A DNA stretch of 64,000 nucleotides from contig JAHWDD010000001.1 in NCBI GenBank assembly GCA_023897205.1, positions 1,612,001-1,676,000 on the forward strand, given 5' to 3'. The notes beneath the pieces are model-generated. The model had not been told where the DNA came from. It made no database searches and saw nothing but the letters and a program-made list of their open reading frames with translations. The position numbers and the translations under genes are program-made. The stretch comes from Exophiala sp. HKRS030 (lineage: Eukaryota; Ascomycota; Eurotiomycetes; Chaetothyriales; Herpotrichiellaceae). Positions 47,183 to 58,586 of the stretch are shown piece by piece. Numbering within the stretch: the first letter of the stretch is position 1; every line of letters starts with the position of its first letter.

Positions 47183-48109
47183 TCAGCCGCTTGTAGATTC
47201 GGTATTCTTATTGTCGATTTCCTGCCTTTCGGCATTCAACTCACTTGGCGACGGACTCGGAGCTCGTATACTTCGTGGTAGATCATATACAGATCCACAA
47301 TATCTCGCTCGCAAAGCTTCTTCGCATATTAACTCTTGGTCATATCGAGGCATGACATGACACATGGCATCGAGCCAATCGCCCATCGTTTTGGGAGTGG
47401 AATGACACATCTGCGTATACTCCCAATACTCCGGATACCAGCCAGACGACTCCCAACCGATGAGCGCCACTATCCTTCCGGCATCGTCGACTAGAACGTT
47501 CTTGGGACAAAGGTTGGCGTGCGTGAACTTGAGCGTGTACGGCTTCTGTGGCGCATGCACCCTCTGCACCTCAGTTTCGGGAAACTCATCCGGTTTATGA
47601 CCCCTCCTTTCGAAGTCTTGAAATGCTTCAATGGAGAAAAAGGGACCTATCCTGCCCGAACCAAATCGGTGATCCAGTGCGGCACCCAGTGTAGCATCTC
47701 CGACCACGCATTGTTTGGGGGGTTGCATTTTCCGTAGCTGTTCGACGAACCGACCCAGATCGCCTATGATCTTGTTCTTCTGATGTGCCGACATGCCAGG
47801 CCAGACTTGTTCCAGCGGTTTTCCGGGATAGGCCTCATATTCAACCACCTTGCCCTCGGGTCTGTTGTACACGGCGAGCACTTTGTGACAGGGGACCGAG
47901 GTGTGTCGATCTATGAGCTTGAGGGCCTGGTACTCGGTGTTCATGCAGTGTGTCTTGAGGATCCGGGTGTTGCTCAGCCTCAGCACCGGCTCGCCCATAG
48001 CAGGGTCCGTCTCTTTCTTTCCCCAATGCATGCGCCATTTGAGGCCGAACGGGATCTGATCGTATTCGTCTACGGGTTCGGTGTCATTGCTGGCGAAACA
48101 TTCGAACAT
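47183..48109 (-). CDS. APH-fold protein lacking both catalytic aspartates (probable pseudokinase)
   Basis: A single exon of 308 residues starting at ATG 48109. The aminoglycoside-phosphotransferase/choline-kinase fold is clear: RILKTHCMNTEYQALKLI (nucleotide-binding Lys and Glu kept), VVEYEAYPGKPLEQVWPGMS and FVEQLRKMQPP. The C-lobe reads FTHANLCPKNVLVDDAGRIVALIGWESSGWYPEYWEY. In active relatives the catalytic loop is HGDL or HADL and the metal-binding motif is IDW. Here they are HANL (Asn199) and IGW (Gly218), so both catalytic and metal-binding Asp are gone while the downstream GWYPEYWEY signature is intact. The frame is open, so this is not ordinary decay. A regulatory or ligand-binding role is inferred. 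Confidence 0.82.
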   Translation of the reverse strand: MFECFASNDTEPVDEYDQIPFGLKWRMHWGKKETDPAMGEPVLRLSNTRILKTHCMNTEYQALKLIDRHTSVPCHKVLAVYNRPEGKVVEYEAYPGKPLEQVWPGMSAHQKNKIIGDLGRFVEQLRKMQPPKQCVVGDATLGAALDHRFGSGRIGPFFSIEAFQDFERRGHKPDEFPETEVQRVHAPQKPYTLKFTHANLCPKNVLVDDAGRIVALIGWESSGWYPEYWEYTQMCHSTPKTMGDWLDAMCHVMPRYDQELICEEALRARYCGSVYDLPRSIRAPSPSPSELNAERQEIDNKNTESTSG

Positions 48110-49701
48110 GACTGCGAAGGGGGGAGGGAAAACGTCCAGTGCACCTCCGCAGGTGGAGGACAAGGCTGGCGCTTAACTCGAGCACGACGGGTGAGGCAAG
48201 CGTGGGCTTATGTCGTTACATCGGAGTTCGAGAGGTCTGGTCACCGGGGGATATGCCAACGAACCATTGCAGAGGGCGGTGCTGTGTCTGTCCGGGTGGT
48301 TTGCGAGGCGGCTTCCGTTGAGGCTTTGGTGGTGGTGGAGGGAAGTAAAAGGGTGCTGTGATGGTACGAGATGGAGCTAAGCTCGCTCGCGACAGGATTC
48401 ATGTCGGTACAATGGGCATTTGGACGGGAATGTTCGCGAAGGAGAGAGAAAGGGAGGACAAGCAGAGAGAGGTTGCGAACGTGGTATCAGTCCCTCTTGA
48501 CTTGTGTTGTGATCGAGGGACAAGGAAGAGAGAGGTCGGTGTCGGGGTTCGGAGGGGAACGCGCAGCCAAGTCTGGGAACTAAACTAAACATTCATTAGC
48601 AGCCCTGCTTCGTACCTTGGGGATCGTTTGGTGGTTGAAGAGAGAAAAAGTTGTTGGTGATGGTGGAGAGGAATTCGCAGCCCACTTGACTTGGAGTATG
48701 GAGAACGAGGACTTGACGGCACTCAACAAGCCCGCCTACAGCAACTCCCGAGTTCCACCAATACAGGCGACAAGCCTAGTGCTCCCGGTGGCTTTTTCTA
48801 GGCGGTGCTTACAGGCTGCCAAGGGGACTCCGGGGGTCTTGTTTCTTTTTTAGCCACTGGGCACCCCTCAATCAGGGCCCCTCAACCACTTCTCTTAGCC
48901 GGTGCCAAGGTGGTCCATACAAAGTATTAAATGCTTGGAATGCCTTGGTATATTTATGCAGTGCTCATCCTGGCTCACGATCTACATTGGCAAGATCTCG
49001 TACCACTTTGATTCCATCCACCTGTAACTCAAGACTCGTGCGATACACCGCAGGTGTCACCATCGACTCGAGTTCGGGAGCCACAGCCAAGGCTCACTCA
49101 AAACGAAGCAGATACGTGTTGCACCCTTCTAGCAGCGACGATCAATGCTCGGCACCTTTGACGATATACCTCGCGTACTACTAGTACGATCGCAGCCTGG
49201 TAGTACATAGTTCAGACGAGATGCCGAGAATCTACTGTAGGTACGGAGTACTGTAGCCAGGACAGCTCGAGAAACCCTGGTGTGGCTTTGTTGTCGATCT
49301 TCCTGTACGTAAGAATAAGGCTGACGCAACAAGGGGCATCAAACGCGCGGCATAAGACATTCAACAAGGTCATTGATCCTGCTTTCCCACCAACTATGTC
49401 GTTGACAGCTGGCACTGTGCTCCGTACATAGAGAGCGTTATGTTCAATATGTCGAACATCATCCTTGTTGACTATCACTCTTGGCAGCTTCGTTCCCACC
49501 AGAACCAAACACCTGGGGAGGCGATCCTGATATGGAGGAAGGCGGCTCTCCTACCGCTACCCCTATTATCCACCAGTACCGCTAAGCTCGACTTTCGTAA
49601 CTCCTTTCTTGGCTTTGTCGTGAGGTTGATTCTCATATCAAGTCCCTATTATCAACGCTTCGTCTCTGAAGATCTTCCTGAGTACTCCACTCAAGTAGGC
49701 A
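48110..49701. other. Spacer between the APH-like and purine permease genes
   Basis: No supported gene in about 1.6 kb. Motif copies lie near 49242 and 49419. The frame at 47783-48361 on + is an antisense shadow of the APH-like gene and its leader. Confidence 0.5.
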
Positions 49702-51871
49702 TCAACGTATTGTGCTCGTACCGGAGCTAGCCTGCTCGTCTTTGATGATTTGCACCTTGTCGGCTCCGCCCTGCTGAACACCCGCATTCGACTCGACATC
49801 TGTACTCGCTAATTTGTGATCCTCACCCTCACGCTGGGACTTGGCGTGGCTCGGACGTTGGATGCGTTGCCATTCTTTGTCGTCGTCTACTTCGTCCACT
49901 TGATTTGCCGTGGTGTTGACAGCGTCGTCATCAACTTCTTCCGGAATGAATAGGTTGAGGAACAAAGACAGGAAAGCGGTAACAGCAAAGCCGGTTTCGC
50001 ACACGAGTTCGATAGCGTTCATCTAGAGAACAAATCAGCATGAGAACAAGCAATCCATGATTACCAGATGAGGAGCAACTTACAAAACCTCGGAGGGCAG
50101 AGTTGTCACCTTCATAGGTGAAGACATAGTTGAACCTGCATTTATCGAGTCAGGTACTCAGCATGAGTACTAGGAAAGGAGGGATAAATACCAATCAGGA
50201 ACCAATGTTGCACCGAAACCCACTGACATGGCTGCTGTCAGGACAAAACGATTGCGTCTTGTAAATCGTACGGTCGAAATGATACGAACGCCAGAAATCG
50301 CAACAGCCGAGAACAGGAACGTAGTCATGCCACCGAGGACTGAAGACGGAATGGCCACGAGCGCAGCAGCAAACTTGGAGAAGATGCCCATGAGAATCAG
50401 CCAGAAGCAGCAACAGTATCCGGCCTTCCTGTTGGCACAGCGAGTGAGGGCTATGACTCCATTATTCTGGGCGAAAGTCGACATTGGCGTGATGGTGCAG
50501 AGACAGGCGAACATTCCATTCAATCCGTCGGCGAGAACACCACCCTGGATACGAGAGTCGAAAATCGGTCCTTCGACTTCAAGGCGAGATACATCACAGC
50601 TGGCAGTGATATCTCCAATCGCTTCCATCATGAGCACTAGGAATACTGCTAAGAACGGTAACACCATCGGCCTAAAAACAGTTTAGCATGGATTCTCAAC
50701 GAGCAATTGGCAGGTAGACTGACCCATAAAGTGACAGTGGAAAGGTCTCGACCCAGATGAAGGAAGCAGCTTTCGCGCTCTTGATTCCAGAATCGTCAAA
50801 ATAATTCGTGGCTGCAGCGATGATGCATCCAACAAGCAGACCAACAACGACCGCGCATGATTTCCTATGACAATTAGGATGAGCTTTGGGCTCTTCACGC
50901 CTGGACGAGAAGCCAACGTACATGATGGGACTGCCGAATCTCTCGCACAGTATGATGGTGACAAAGACACTGAATCCCAGTCCTATGAACTCAGCCGAAC
51001 CCCAAGGCAAGGCATGCGGCGCATTGTTGTTGGGGCAATTCTGGAACAGGCCTTCCTCTGGTCTTGATCTGCAGGAACCCGTACCTCCAGCCCTTGTAGT
51101 CATTAGTGTACCCGGTTCAAACAAGGAGTTCAGGCATGCGTACCAGTTCTCGAAACCAGATCCGATCAAATTGATACCAATGAGAACCACAGTAGGTCCC
51201 GTCACAAGTGGAGGGAAAGCCTTCTTCAAAACCTTGGCAGGCGCAAATGACAGGCAAATCTCAAGCAGGGCACAGATACAAGCCGTTCCTAGGATGGCAC
51301 CGTAACCTCTTGGACAGGCAAGACGATTCCCGTCACTGTCGCTGGGACAATAGCCCGACTCATACATCTGGGCCAAACCTCCCAAAGCAACTGGGATGGT
51401 AGCAAACGAGGTGCCAACCACACTGATGATGCCAGTGCCGATGAAGTAAGAGCTTCTATAGATGTGAAACCGTGTGATTTGAACCGAGGACAGAATCCCA
51501 CAGACAATCAGTGATGTTGACACGAGGTACTGAGCAGTCTCGGTCGGCAAATTGGCGCCGCCAGTTCCCGACAGGATGATAGGCGGCGTGATCAAACCAG
51601 CTAACATGGACAAGGCATGCTGAAATCCGAGGAGCAGTGCTAGTAAGATGGGCATCTTGTCGTTCAAGCCAAAGAATGGTGCCGTTTGTTTCGATTTCTT
51701 CATGAAGGGCAGGTTCGGTGTGAACAGGAATGCATAGTCGTAGTCACCGATGAGACCGTCCCTCGTGGTGACGCTTCGAACGATTCGACGTGGGACATCC
51801 TTGGCCCTGTCCATGAAAGGACGTTTGGGCGTTGTGTCGGGTCCGATGTGGTCGGGCTCCATGGTGAGCAT
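49702..51871 (-). CDS. Purine (xanthine/uric acid) permease, NCS2 family, UapA/UapC-like
   Basis: Five exons on the minus strand: 51871-50922, 50864-50724, 50671-50192, 50135-50084 and 50022-49702. They give about 647 residues; the introns are 52-61 nt. A second ATG at 51862 has the stronger context (ACCATGG). The TM1 motif GFQHALSM, the TM8 motif MEAIGDITASCDVS (Glu and Asp of the ExxGD signature) and the NCS2 signature QNNGVIALTRCANRKAGY are all intact. They match the Aspergillus UapA/UapC H+ symporters for uric acid and xanthine, which act at the plasma membrane. The cytosolic C-terminus is acidic (IPEEVDDD) and Lys-containing, as in UapA, where endocytic signals lie. About 12-14 hydrophobic segments are present. 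Confidence 0.93.
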
Positions 51872-53514
51872 GAGATGAAAGACTGCGATAGAGGTGGTGA
51901 GTTAGTCCAGTAGGATAGAAAGTGTAGTGCTTTGAAAACAAAATCCCTATTCAACTTCTTGTAGTCATCAAACAGCGTCAGAGAGCAGGGTCTCTCGGTT
52001 ATCGAAAGTAGATCTCAGAGATATGCTTCCAGATAAGTCCCCTGCTCGTCGAGATGGGGAAGATCTGCTGTATATCAAGGCCAACTTCATCAAGCTCCAG
52101 ATTATCGCCCAGATCGACTTCAATCAGCCGATGTCGCATGATCTCGTCAATGGCGACGAGCTAGAAGCCTAGAACAACTCTCTATGACTCGACATGGGCT
52201 AACTTCGAAAGCTAGGTCATTACACCAGCTTCCGCACGCGAACGACGCCTCCTAAGACCCAGGAGGCCGACGTGGAGGTCTCGGCGACATGACCTGGCAC
52301 CTTCAGCAGTTGTGTGCCCAGACTCGACTTTTGTCCAGTGTTCGTCAGGATGGGAGGAGCTTGTGATGGAGTGCGATAGTGATGTCAACCGCAGCCTCAT
52401 CGAGGTGCCGAGCACGAACCTGATTGGTGGTCGCCTCTACTTGCGCAAATGTGTCAGTCGAGGTTTTTTGATGCCAAGTTGACATGGCAAAGCCGTCTGA
52501 TAAGCATCTCAATTAGTATTGGCACATGAAGCCTTCTCTGAAATCTCCGCCTCTTCCTTATCAGACTCAGGTTCGCACCTCGTGAAAATATCATTCCACT
52601 TCTTCTTGGGTTGACGATGATCAGGAGTCTGGCTCTTTGCTGTGGGGCATATCTTCCAAAGTGGGTTGATAATCGCATTATCACGGAAAAACTGGCAAGC
52701 GAGAGACCAATTCTGGAAGCCATTAACAGCTACGAATGATGAGGGATTCGTTGGAAATGTAGAAATACTCTGCATCTGTCGCTTCTAAGATACGCGGACG
52801 ATCCGCATCTGATTACAATCAGCCAAGTGGCTAAGTCATCTTTGGTGGTAATGATATTCATGATACCTTCGAGCTTATCAACTCCTTGGTATCGAGCATC
52901 GATAACTTCAGGTCCAAGGCTAATGGTCAGACTTGAATGTCGAAAAGAAGATGTTGTGCAAATCAAAGAAGAGAAGGAGGGAATCGTCGTACCGCTTTGA
53001 GTCTAGCCTGCACCTCTATCATTGGCCACCAGCACCGCAGAAATGGGTCTCACATTACGGCGTCTGAGATGCATGATGAACTGCAATATTATGGCATTTC
53101 CATCAGAGAGGAATGTTTGGAAGTTGTTGATTTACTATTTGGTTCTTGCTAAGTCGGAGTGTGTGCTCACAAATTAGTCAAACACTTACTAAAGTCATTC
53201 CACCGGAGACGATGAATAGTGCCCCAAAAAGGTATCGACGAATGAGGTATTTGATACCGTTTGCTGTCTTCGGTTGGCGCATCAAATTATCACACTCGTC
53301 TTTTTTGTAGCAATTGCACTCATTTCCTCTTCTGACCTGGAAGTGCTCTTTCCATGCTCTCTACTTCTTTTTTGGAAGCTGCTCAACCTATTCACACCTG
53401 AGGGGTTCTCTTGACAACCAGGACCCATTCTATCAACCCGAAACATGATCCCTGATTCGACAAATTCTACAAGACCAGAGGTCGCGACTTCGCGCCCTTG
53501 ATATCTGGAAGAAC
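51872..53514. other. Spacer between the purine permease and a Fungal_trans_2-like gene
   Basis: No supported gene. Short minus-strand frames at 52454-52966 have no family likeness. It is a divergent intergenic region, so it must hold both promoters. Confidence 0.45.
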
Positions 53515-55288
53515 ATGACGAGAACGGGTGGGGATACCAGAACAGACCCAGGACCTCCACTTCTGTTCGTCAACAAGGATGCCTCAAATCTCAGCCGCAC
53601 CAAAGCAGAGGCTTTCGCCGTGGGCTCCCACATGTCGAAGGCCTATAGGAGGTGGTCAAAGTCTCAAAAATTGAGGAATCTTAGACCAACCGCAAGTGTT
53701 CTGCAGTCTACCAATGTGTACTTAGAGATACGTCGTCACCCTCGCAAATCACTTCTCGAGGAATGCGACGAAAGTGAAGTGGCCGGGTCTCCCCAGGCAG
53801 TCGGGGCGTTCTTGAAGCTGATCATCGACCGAATGAAATCGACCATTCCCGCAAAGGTATCGATCTATAGCCACGGCTACTCACCAACCATCTACAGGGC
53901 CATGGAATACTGTACGTATCCTCTACTGGAATTGAGAAGTCACGACCGACCAAGACTAATCAAGGCCAGTCATGCGAGTATTGGTACCAAACAACTCCCC
54001 AGTCTACAGCATTTTCGAAGTCAGCAATGTCAACTGCGTGGTAAGTAAGGATTTCCTGACTACAGCTATTTTCTATTCTAACCACAAATCAATATTCAGT
54101 ACTTTTTAGAAATCATTGCGAGTTCTTCGGCTCAATACCTATATCATGCTGCCTTCGCCTTGCTACATTTGGTCGTGGGAAATGTGATTCCTCGAACCAA
54201 TTCTTCTCGAAATGCGCTTCAGCACACGGCGACGGCAATCTTTCTGCTCCGGAAAATCTTGTCCGAGCGACCTCTCCAGAACGACGATGCTACATTTGTA
54301 GCAATCGTCTGTTTGGCATCTTTTTCGGTAAGCAGACCCTGTCTAAACGACCCGTAGGTATTTTACAGCAGAGACTTAACAAAACCAATTCTAGCGTGCA
54401 TTGGGCGACTATGCAGGATACAGCATTCACCGAACTCGTATCTCAGAAATGATGAAATCTCGCGGTGGTCTTCAAAAGACTGGCCTTCACGGATTTGTCA
54501 AGGCGCTCACCTTGCAATTCGCTCCTCCGGACTGTATTCCCCTCGCATTATGCTTCAACCGACAGCCTAAGGCGTCGAAGAGTGGAGTCGTCGACATGGC
54601 CGACCCTTTTTTCTACAACACTCGTTGTTTGCTACCAGAACCGCCTCCGAGCCCTTCGTTGAAAAGCAACCTCACGACCACACTCGAAAAGTTGCCACCT
54701 AGCTTCCAGAATCTCATCATCCAGACCCCGCTTCACGCCAATACGGTCCGGCTCCTGCTCCGTGTCGCGGACGCTCGCACGAAGCAATCACGGAACCAAG
54801 GCGGCAAGCGACAAGACCTTTCTTCTAGCTGGCAGGTCGGTCGGTACAGTGACTTTTGGGAATGCTGTCCGTCAATCTCCCGCCCTGGTCCGGATCTGGA
54901 GAAATACCTCTGCCTGGCGCTACTGCTGTACACGGCCAACGAGTTCGCTCCGCAGAGGGCTTGTCACAAGGGCATGGCGTTGTACAGCGGCCCACGGACG
55001 CTGTTGGCAGGGGAGATTGGGCTGCTGGGCCGCCAACAGCTCACAACAGATCAAAAGGGGTGCTGGATGTGGGTCTGGTGGGTTCTCATTGATAGCTGGA
55101 GCGAAGTCGACAAGACGACGGAGACGGCGACGTTACTGACGAATCAATTCTGGGCTGCTTTTTCCGAGGTGCAATCATGGAGTGACCTGCAAGGGATTCT
55201 GGAAGGATTCTTTTGGGGCGGGAAGTTTGGGGACGCAATAAAGCGTATTGTGGATGCCGCACACTCCGATGGCTTCCAGGAGAGTTGA
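53515..55288 (+). CDS. Fungal_trans_2-like protein without a zinc cluster
   Basis: Four exons (53515-53911, 53970-54040, 54100-54327, 54395-55288) give 529 residues. The introns are 58, 59 and 67 nt, with GTACGT, GTAAGT and GTAAGC donors. The N-terminus LLFVNKDASNLSRTKAEAFAVGSHMSKAYRRW is the usual opening of a large group of fungal proteins often misnamed tachykinin family. They share the Fungal_trans_2 helical region of some Zn2Cys6 factors but have no Cys6 cluster, and none is present here. The rest is mainly helical, with Trp-rich GCWMWVWWVLIDSWSEVD near the C-terminus. Function is unknown; a regulatory role is only inferred. Confidence 0.78.
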
Positions 55289-55542
55289 TGGGAACTGCCA
55301 CGAATGCAATCAAGGCTAGGATATGGGCGTCGAGGAATCTCAAACCTCCATGCCGCTGCCAGAGACTACTCGATATATGATTACATTACCGAGGCACCTA
55401 AACAGGTATGTACAAAACATTCACCTCGTGAAATTTTGACCCTTGAACGTCTCGACTGTGTCGCGAGCGAGCACCTGCTCCCCTTGTACCGACTTCTCAT
55501 TCTACCCTCGGGTCTCATTCGCCCTTGACCGGGGCGGACGAA

Positions 55543-56849
55543 TCATTTTACATTCCCCTTTTGCTTGAACTGCTCCATGATGTCGCCTCCTCCGTAGTCC
55601 TTCATGGGTGGAAGTTCCAACATGCCCTTGTTCTGCTTGGTCCGGAGTTGCAAGGCCTTGAGCATCGAATAAATGAACCCCAAAGTGGGAGCGGGGACGT
55701 TGTGTCTACGAGCTTCTGCGAGAGGAGCTCCGACGATGATCTCAAATTCCATAAAATTGCCCTAAAGTTTTGTTGTACCTTGTCAGTTCCCGAGACTACA
55801 CGAGCAATGAGGAGTCACCCGAGGGAGCTTGTCAATGTCAAACATACCTTTCTCGAATCCTGCAACATACTCGGACTGAAATAAGCGTCAATCTTGTCTC
55901 CCGCCAGCGAAATGTCCTCCTGGTCCGGAGCCAACCTTACACCGCAAGCTCGGGCGATGCTCTTGATCTCCATCATTATGGGGAGGACAAGCTCGGTGAT
56001 GGGGTCTTTGGCGGACCTCAACCTCGTCGTGTCCATGCCCGTGATGGTACAGACCGAATTGTAAGAGGCGTTGTAGACGAGCTTCTTCCACCGATCGAAA
56101 CTGACGTCCGGGTTGTGTTCGACGGTCGGCTTGCCGGATGCCTTGTACAGATCCACAAATTTCGAAGCCTCGTCGATTTGTGTTTGCTTGTCGAGATTGG
56201 GATTGTCAAAGGCCCCCACGAGTAAAGTGTCGTGGTCCTGGTGAAAGACGGTCGCCGCTCGTAGTTCCGCAGAGCTCATTCGCGAAATGCCAGAGACGAC
56301 GACGTTCTGCGGGAACCTCTCAATCACGGGTTTCTCGATGTTCAAGCCGTTCTGGATCAAAACGATGACCGTCTTGCCGGGGGTGACGGCCGGTGAGATC
56401 AGGTCAGACACCGTCGGAGGTACGTCCGGGATGTTTTTGGTCGTGACGACGACGTAGTCGAACATCAAGCCTTGCCCTTGCTCCTCGCTTTTACCGACAT
56501 TTGGCACGGATTCGCACACTATCATACGCCGGAGATGAAAATCTGTCAGTCAAAGAGACTCAAAAGGCCCAATGCATAAGGAGCCGGACATCGGAAACAA
56601 TGTTCTCGTCGTTCTGACCTGGCACGATGGGATTGCTAACTCACCCCGGGTTGGCCTCCATCCATTGACCTCTCCATGGTCGCACGACCACATCTGAATG
56701 CCATCTTTCTGGACAACGTCGTAATTCGACCTGAAGACACCCGTGACTTCGGCGAGTCCACTGGCCTCGAGGTTGTATGCTGTGACTGTTCCGATGCCGC
56801 CGAAGCCTACGACCAGGATCTGCTTCTTTTTTGCTTCGTAGGAGCCCAT
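55543..56849 (-). CDS. 2-dehydropantoate 2-reductase (ketopantoate reductase)
   Basis: Three exons (56849-56645, 56542-55848, 55761-55543) give 372 residues. The introns are 102 and 86 nt with GTGAGT and GTATGT donors. The NADPH-binding motif VVGFGGIGTVTAYNL lies at residues 13-27. DYVVVTTKNIPD, VIVLIQNGLNIEKP and SGISRMSS follow. The catalytic Lys is in FDRWKKLVYNASYNSVCTITG, with conserved Asn residues. The C-terminal helical domain begins GNFMEFEIIVGAPLAEARR. The enzyme reduces ketopantoate to pantoate in vitamin B5 (CoA) synthesis. Fungi have several paralogues, some of unknown substrate, so the exact reaction is not proven. It shares strand with the hydroxyacid oxidase gene upstream. Confidence 0.87.
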
Positions 56850-57377
56850 TGCGAATACTTCAAATCTTCAAAAAAGGGACTGTTCTGTAGGGTTTGAAGG
56901 TGATCCGAACTTCGCAGACGTTTGAAAGAACCAGCTTGATTTAGAGTATCACAGGGACATGTCTCCCGAAACGGAACCAAACGATTGATGCAGTCCCCTC
57001 TTCTGTTGGAGGTTGAAGTGGTTCATGTATGGCCCTGTCCGTCCTCAGTAAGGGGGGCACCAGATCTTCGGAAAGAAGCGAGTGGATCTGGAAAGTGCCG
57101 ATAAGCAGCCCCACAGTACATTTCCAAGGCTGTAGGAAAATCATCGTCCAGGGTCAACTATGTCGAGAAATATGAGTTGATGAGAGCTTTCGACACAATT
57201 AAGAAGTGTCTTGGGTGTCTTGAAAGGCGAGGATACTTTGCTGAATTGTACCTCAACTTCATCACCATTACTAACGTCCCGTAGACAGCCTGCTTCACCT
57301 GGACCTAGATACTTATTGAGAAGGGATTTTCCCGTTTAGCCTCGTAGTCAATGGCAGCCCAAGCCCACCCTTGTTTG
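56850..57377. other. Spacer between two minus-strand metabolic genes
   Basis: No gene is seen. It combines the ketopantoate reductase promoter and the oxidase 3' flank. Confidence 0.5.
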
Positions 57378-58586
57378 TCACAATCTAGACATGATGCCAG
57401 GTCTCCCAGTGGTCAAGACGGCCAAGCAATGCTTGTTGATCTGTGAGAGCTTCGTAACACCAGCCAACCGCATGGCCATTTCGAATTCCTCCCGAAGCAA
57501 TTGAATGGCCCGACTGACACCTGCTTCACCGGCATAACCTAGACCCCATATGGGGATACGTCCCGCGAAACACATGTCTGCGCCTAGAGCCACCGCCTTG
57601 AATATATCAGTTCCCCTACGAATGCCACCGTCAATACCCAGCATCAGCTTGTTCTCCGGTGAGCGCGTGGAGTTGATGTTTCGCGCTGCCTCGGCGCAGT
57701 CAGGTAAGGCCTCGAGAGTCGCCGGGCATCCGTCGAGCTGGCGACCGCCGTGATTCGAGATGATGACACCTTTAACTCGTGGGTACGTGGCCGCCATATA
57801 CACGTCTTCGGGTGCGTACACCCCCTTTAGCCAAATTTCCATGCCTTCAGGCACGACGTCAGGGTCACTAAGCCAGGGCAAAAGCTTGTCCCATGTGGTC
57901 GAGGCATCCCTAGGCAGACCTACAAACGACGCGGGTGATTCTCCACTCTTCTCGTCGACAATGTTTGGGAACTTCATTCCCGGAGGCAAATTGATGCCGT
58001 TTCGGTACTCGGCCAAGCGTCGACCAAGCGTCGGTGCATCGACGGTCATGATCACAGCGCGATACCCGAGCTCGCTTGCCTTTTTGAACAACGTTTGCAT
58101 ACCAGACCGAGTGCTGGCCCCGGACGACTGAATGCCATAAGGATTCGTACCACCAACTTCGGCGCTCGCCTTCCTCACGTCCTCCATGGACCGCGTCGCC
58201 CAGTGCGAGAGACCCATGGCGATATTGGCCTTTGCAGCTGCTCGTGACGTGGCGACCTCGCCTTCCGGGTGGGCCAGACAGTGCATCGCTGCAGGGGAGA
58301 AACCGAACGGCATCGACACCTTCTGCCCGAATATCGTGGTCGATGCATCTACTTCGGCGACATTGCGCAGGATCCGTGGCACGATGCGGTACGCATTGTA
58401 GGCTTCCTCGTTTGCCTGGGTCGAGATAGAGTCCATGGAGCCAGAATTGATATATTCAGCCCATTTAGCATCGATTTTGGCGCTTCCTTGTCGTCGGATA
58501 TCCGCTATCGTCCATGCAATGGGAGAAATTGCCATCTTGGATTGAGAAGGAGGGGGAAGCCTCTCTGCACCGACGTTGCTGGCCAT
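57378..58586 (-). CDS. FMN-dependent 2-hydroxyacid oxidase, probably peroxisomal
   Basis: A single exon of 402 residues; the start is ATG 58586 (no earlier ATG in frame). It belongs to the glycolate oxidase / L-lactate dehydrogenase family without a cytochrome b5 domain, so it is not flavocytochrome b2. Key sites: PFGFSPAAMHCLAHPEGE, VIMTVDAPTLGRRLAEYRNG, then LKGVYAPEDV and the active-site segment VIISNHGGRQLDG (catalytic His and Arg), LGIDGGIRRGTDIFKAVALGAD and the FMN phosphate-binding GRIPIWGLGYAGE. The usual LSSxxSSSIEEV reads LSHWATRSMEDV, and QLYV is replaced by GIQSSG. The protein ends MSRL, a canonical type 1 peroxisomal signal (SRL). It would oxidise a 2-hydroxyacid with O2, making H2O2. 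Confidence 0.88.
   Translation of the reverse strand: MASNVGAERLPPPSQSKMAISPIAWTIADIRRQGSAKIDAKWAEYINSGSMDSISTQANEEAYNAYRIVPRILRNVAEVDASTTIFGQKVSMPFGFSPAAMHCLAHPEGEVATSRAAAKANIAMGLSHWATRSMEDVRKASAEVGGTNPYGIQSSGASTRSGMQTLFKKASELGYRAVIMTVDAPTLGRRLAEYRNGINLPPGMKFPNIVDEKSGESPASFVGLPRDASTTWDKLLPWLSDPDVVPEGMEIWLKGVYAPEDVYMAATYPRVKGVIISNHGGRQLDGCPATLEALPDCAEAARNINSTRSPENKLMLGIDGGIRRGTDIFKAVALGADMCFAGRIPIWGLGYAGEAGVSRAIQLLREEFEMAMRLAGVTKLSQINKHCLAVLTTGRPGIMSRL

Noticed and set aside
47183..48109. Treating the APH-like gene as a pseudogene
   Set aside because: The frame is uninterrupted and conserved outside the two Asp positions, so a pseudokinase is the better reading.
47783..48361. 192-codon + strand frame
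   Set aside because: Most of it is antisense to the APH-like gene, and it has no motif.
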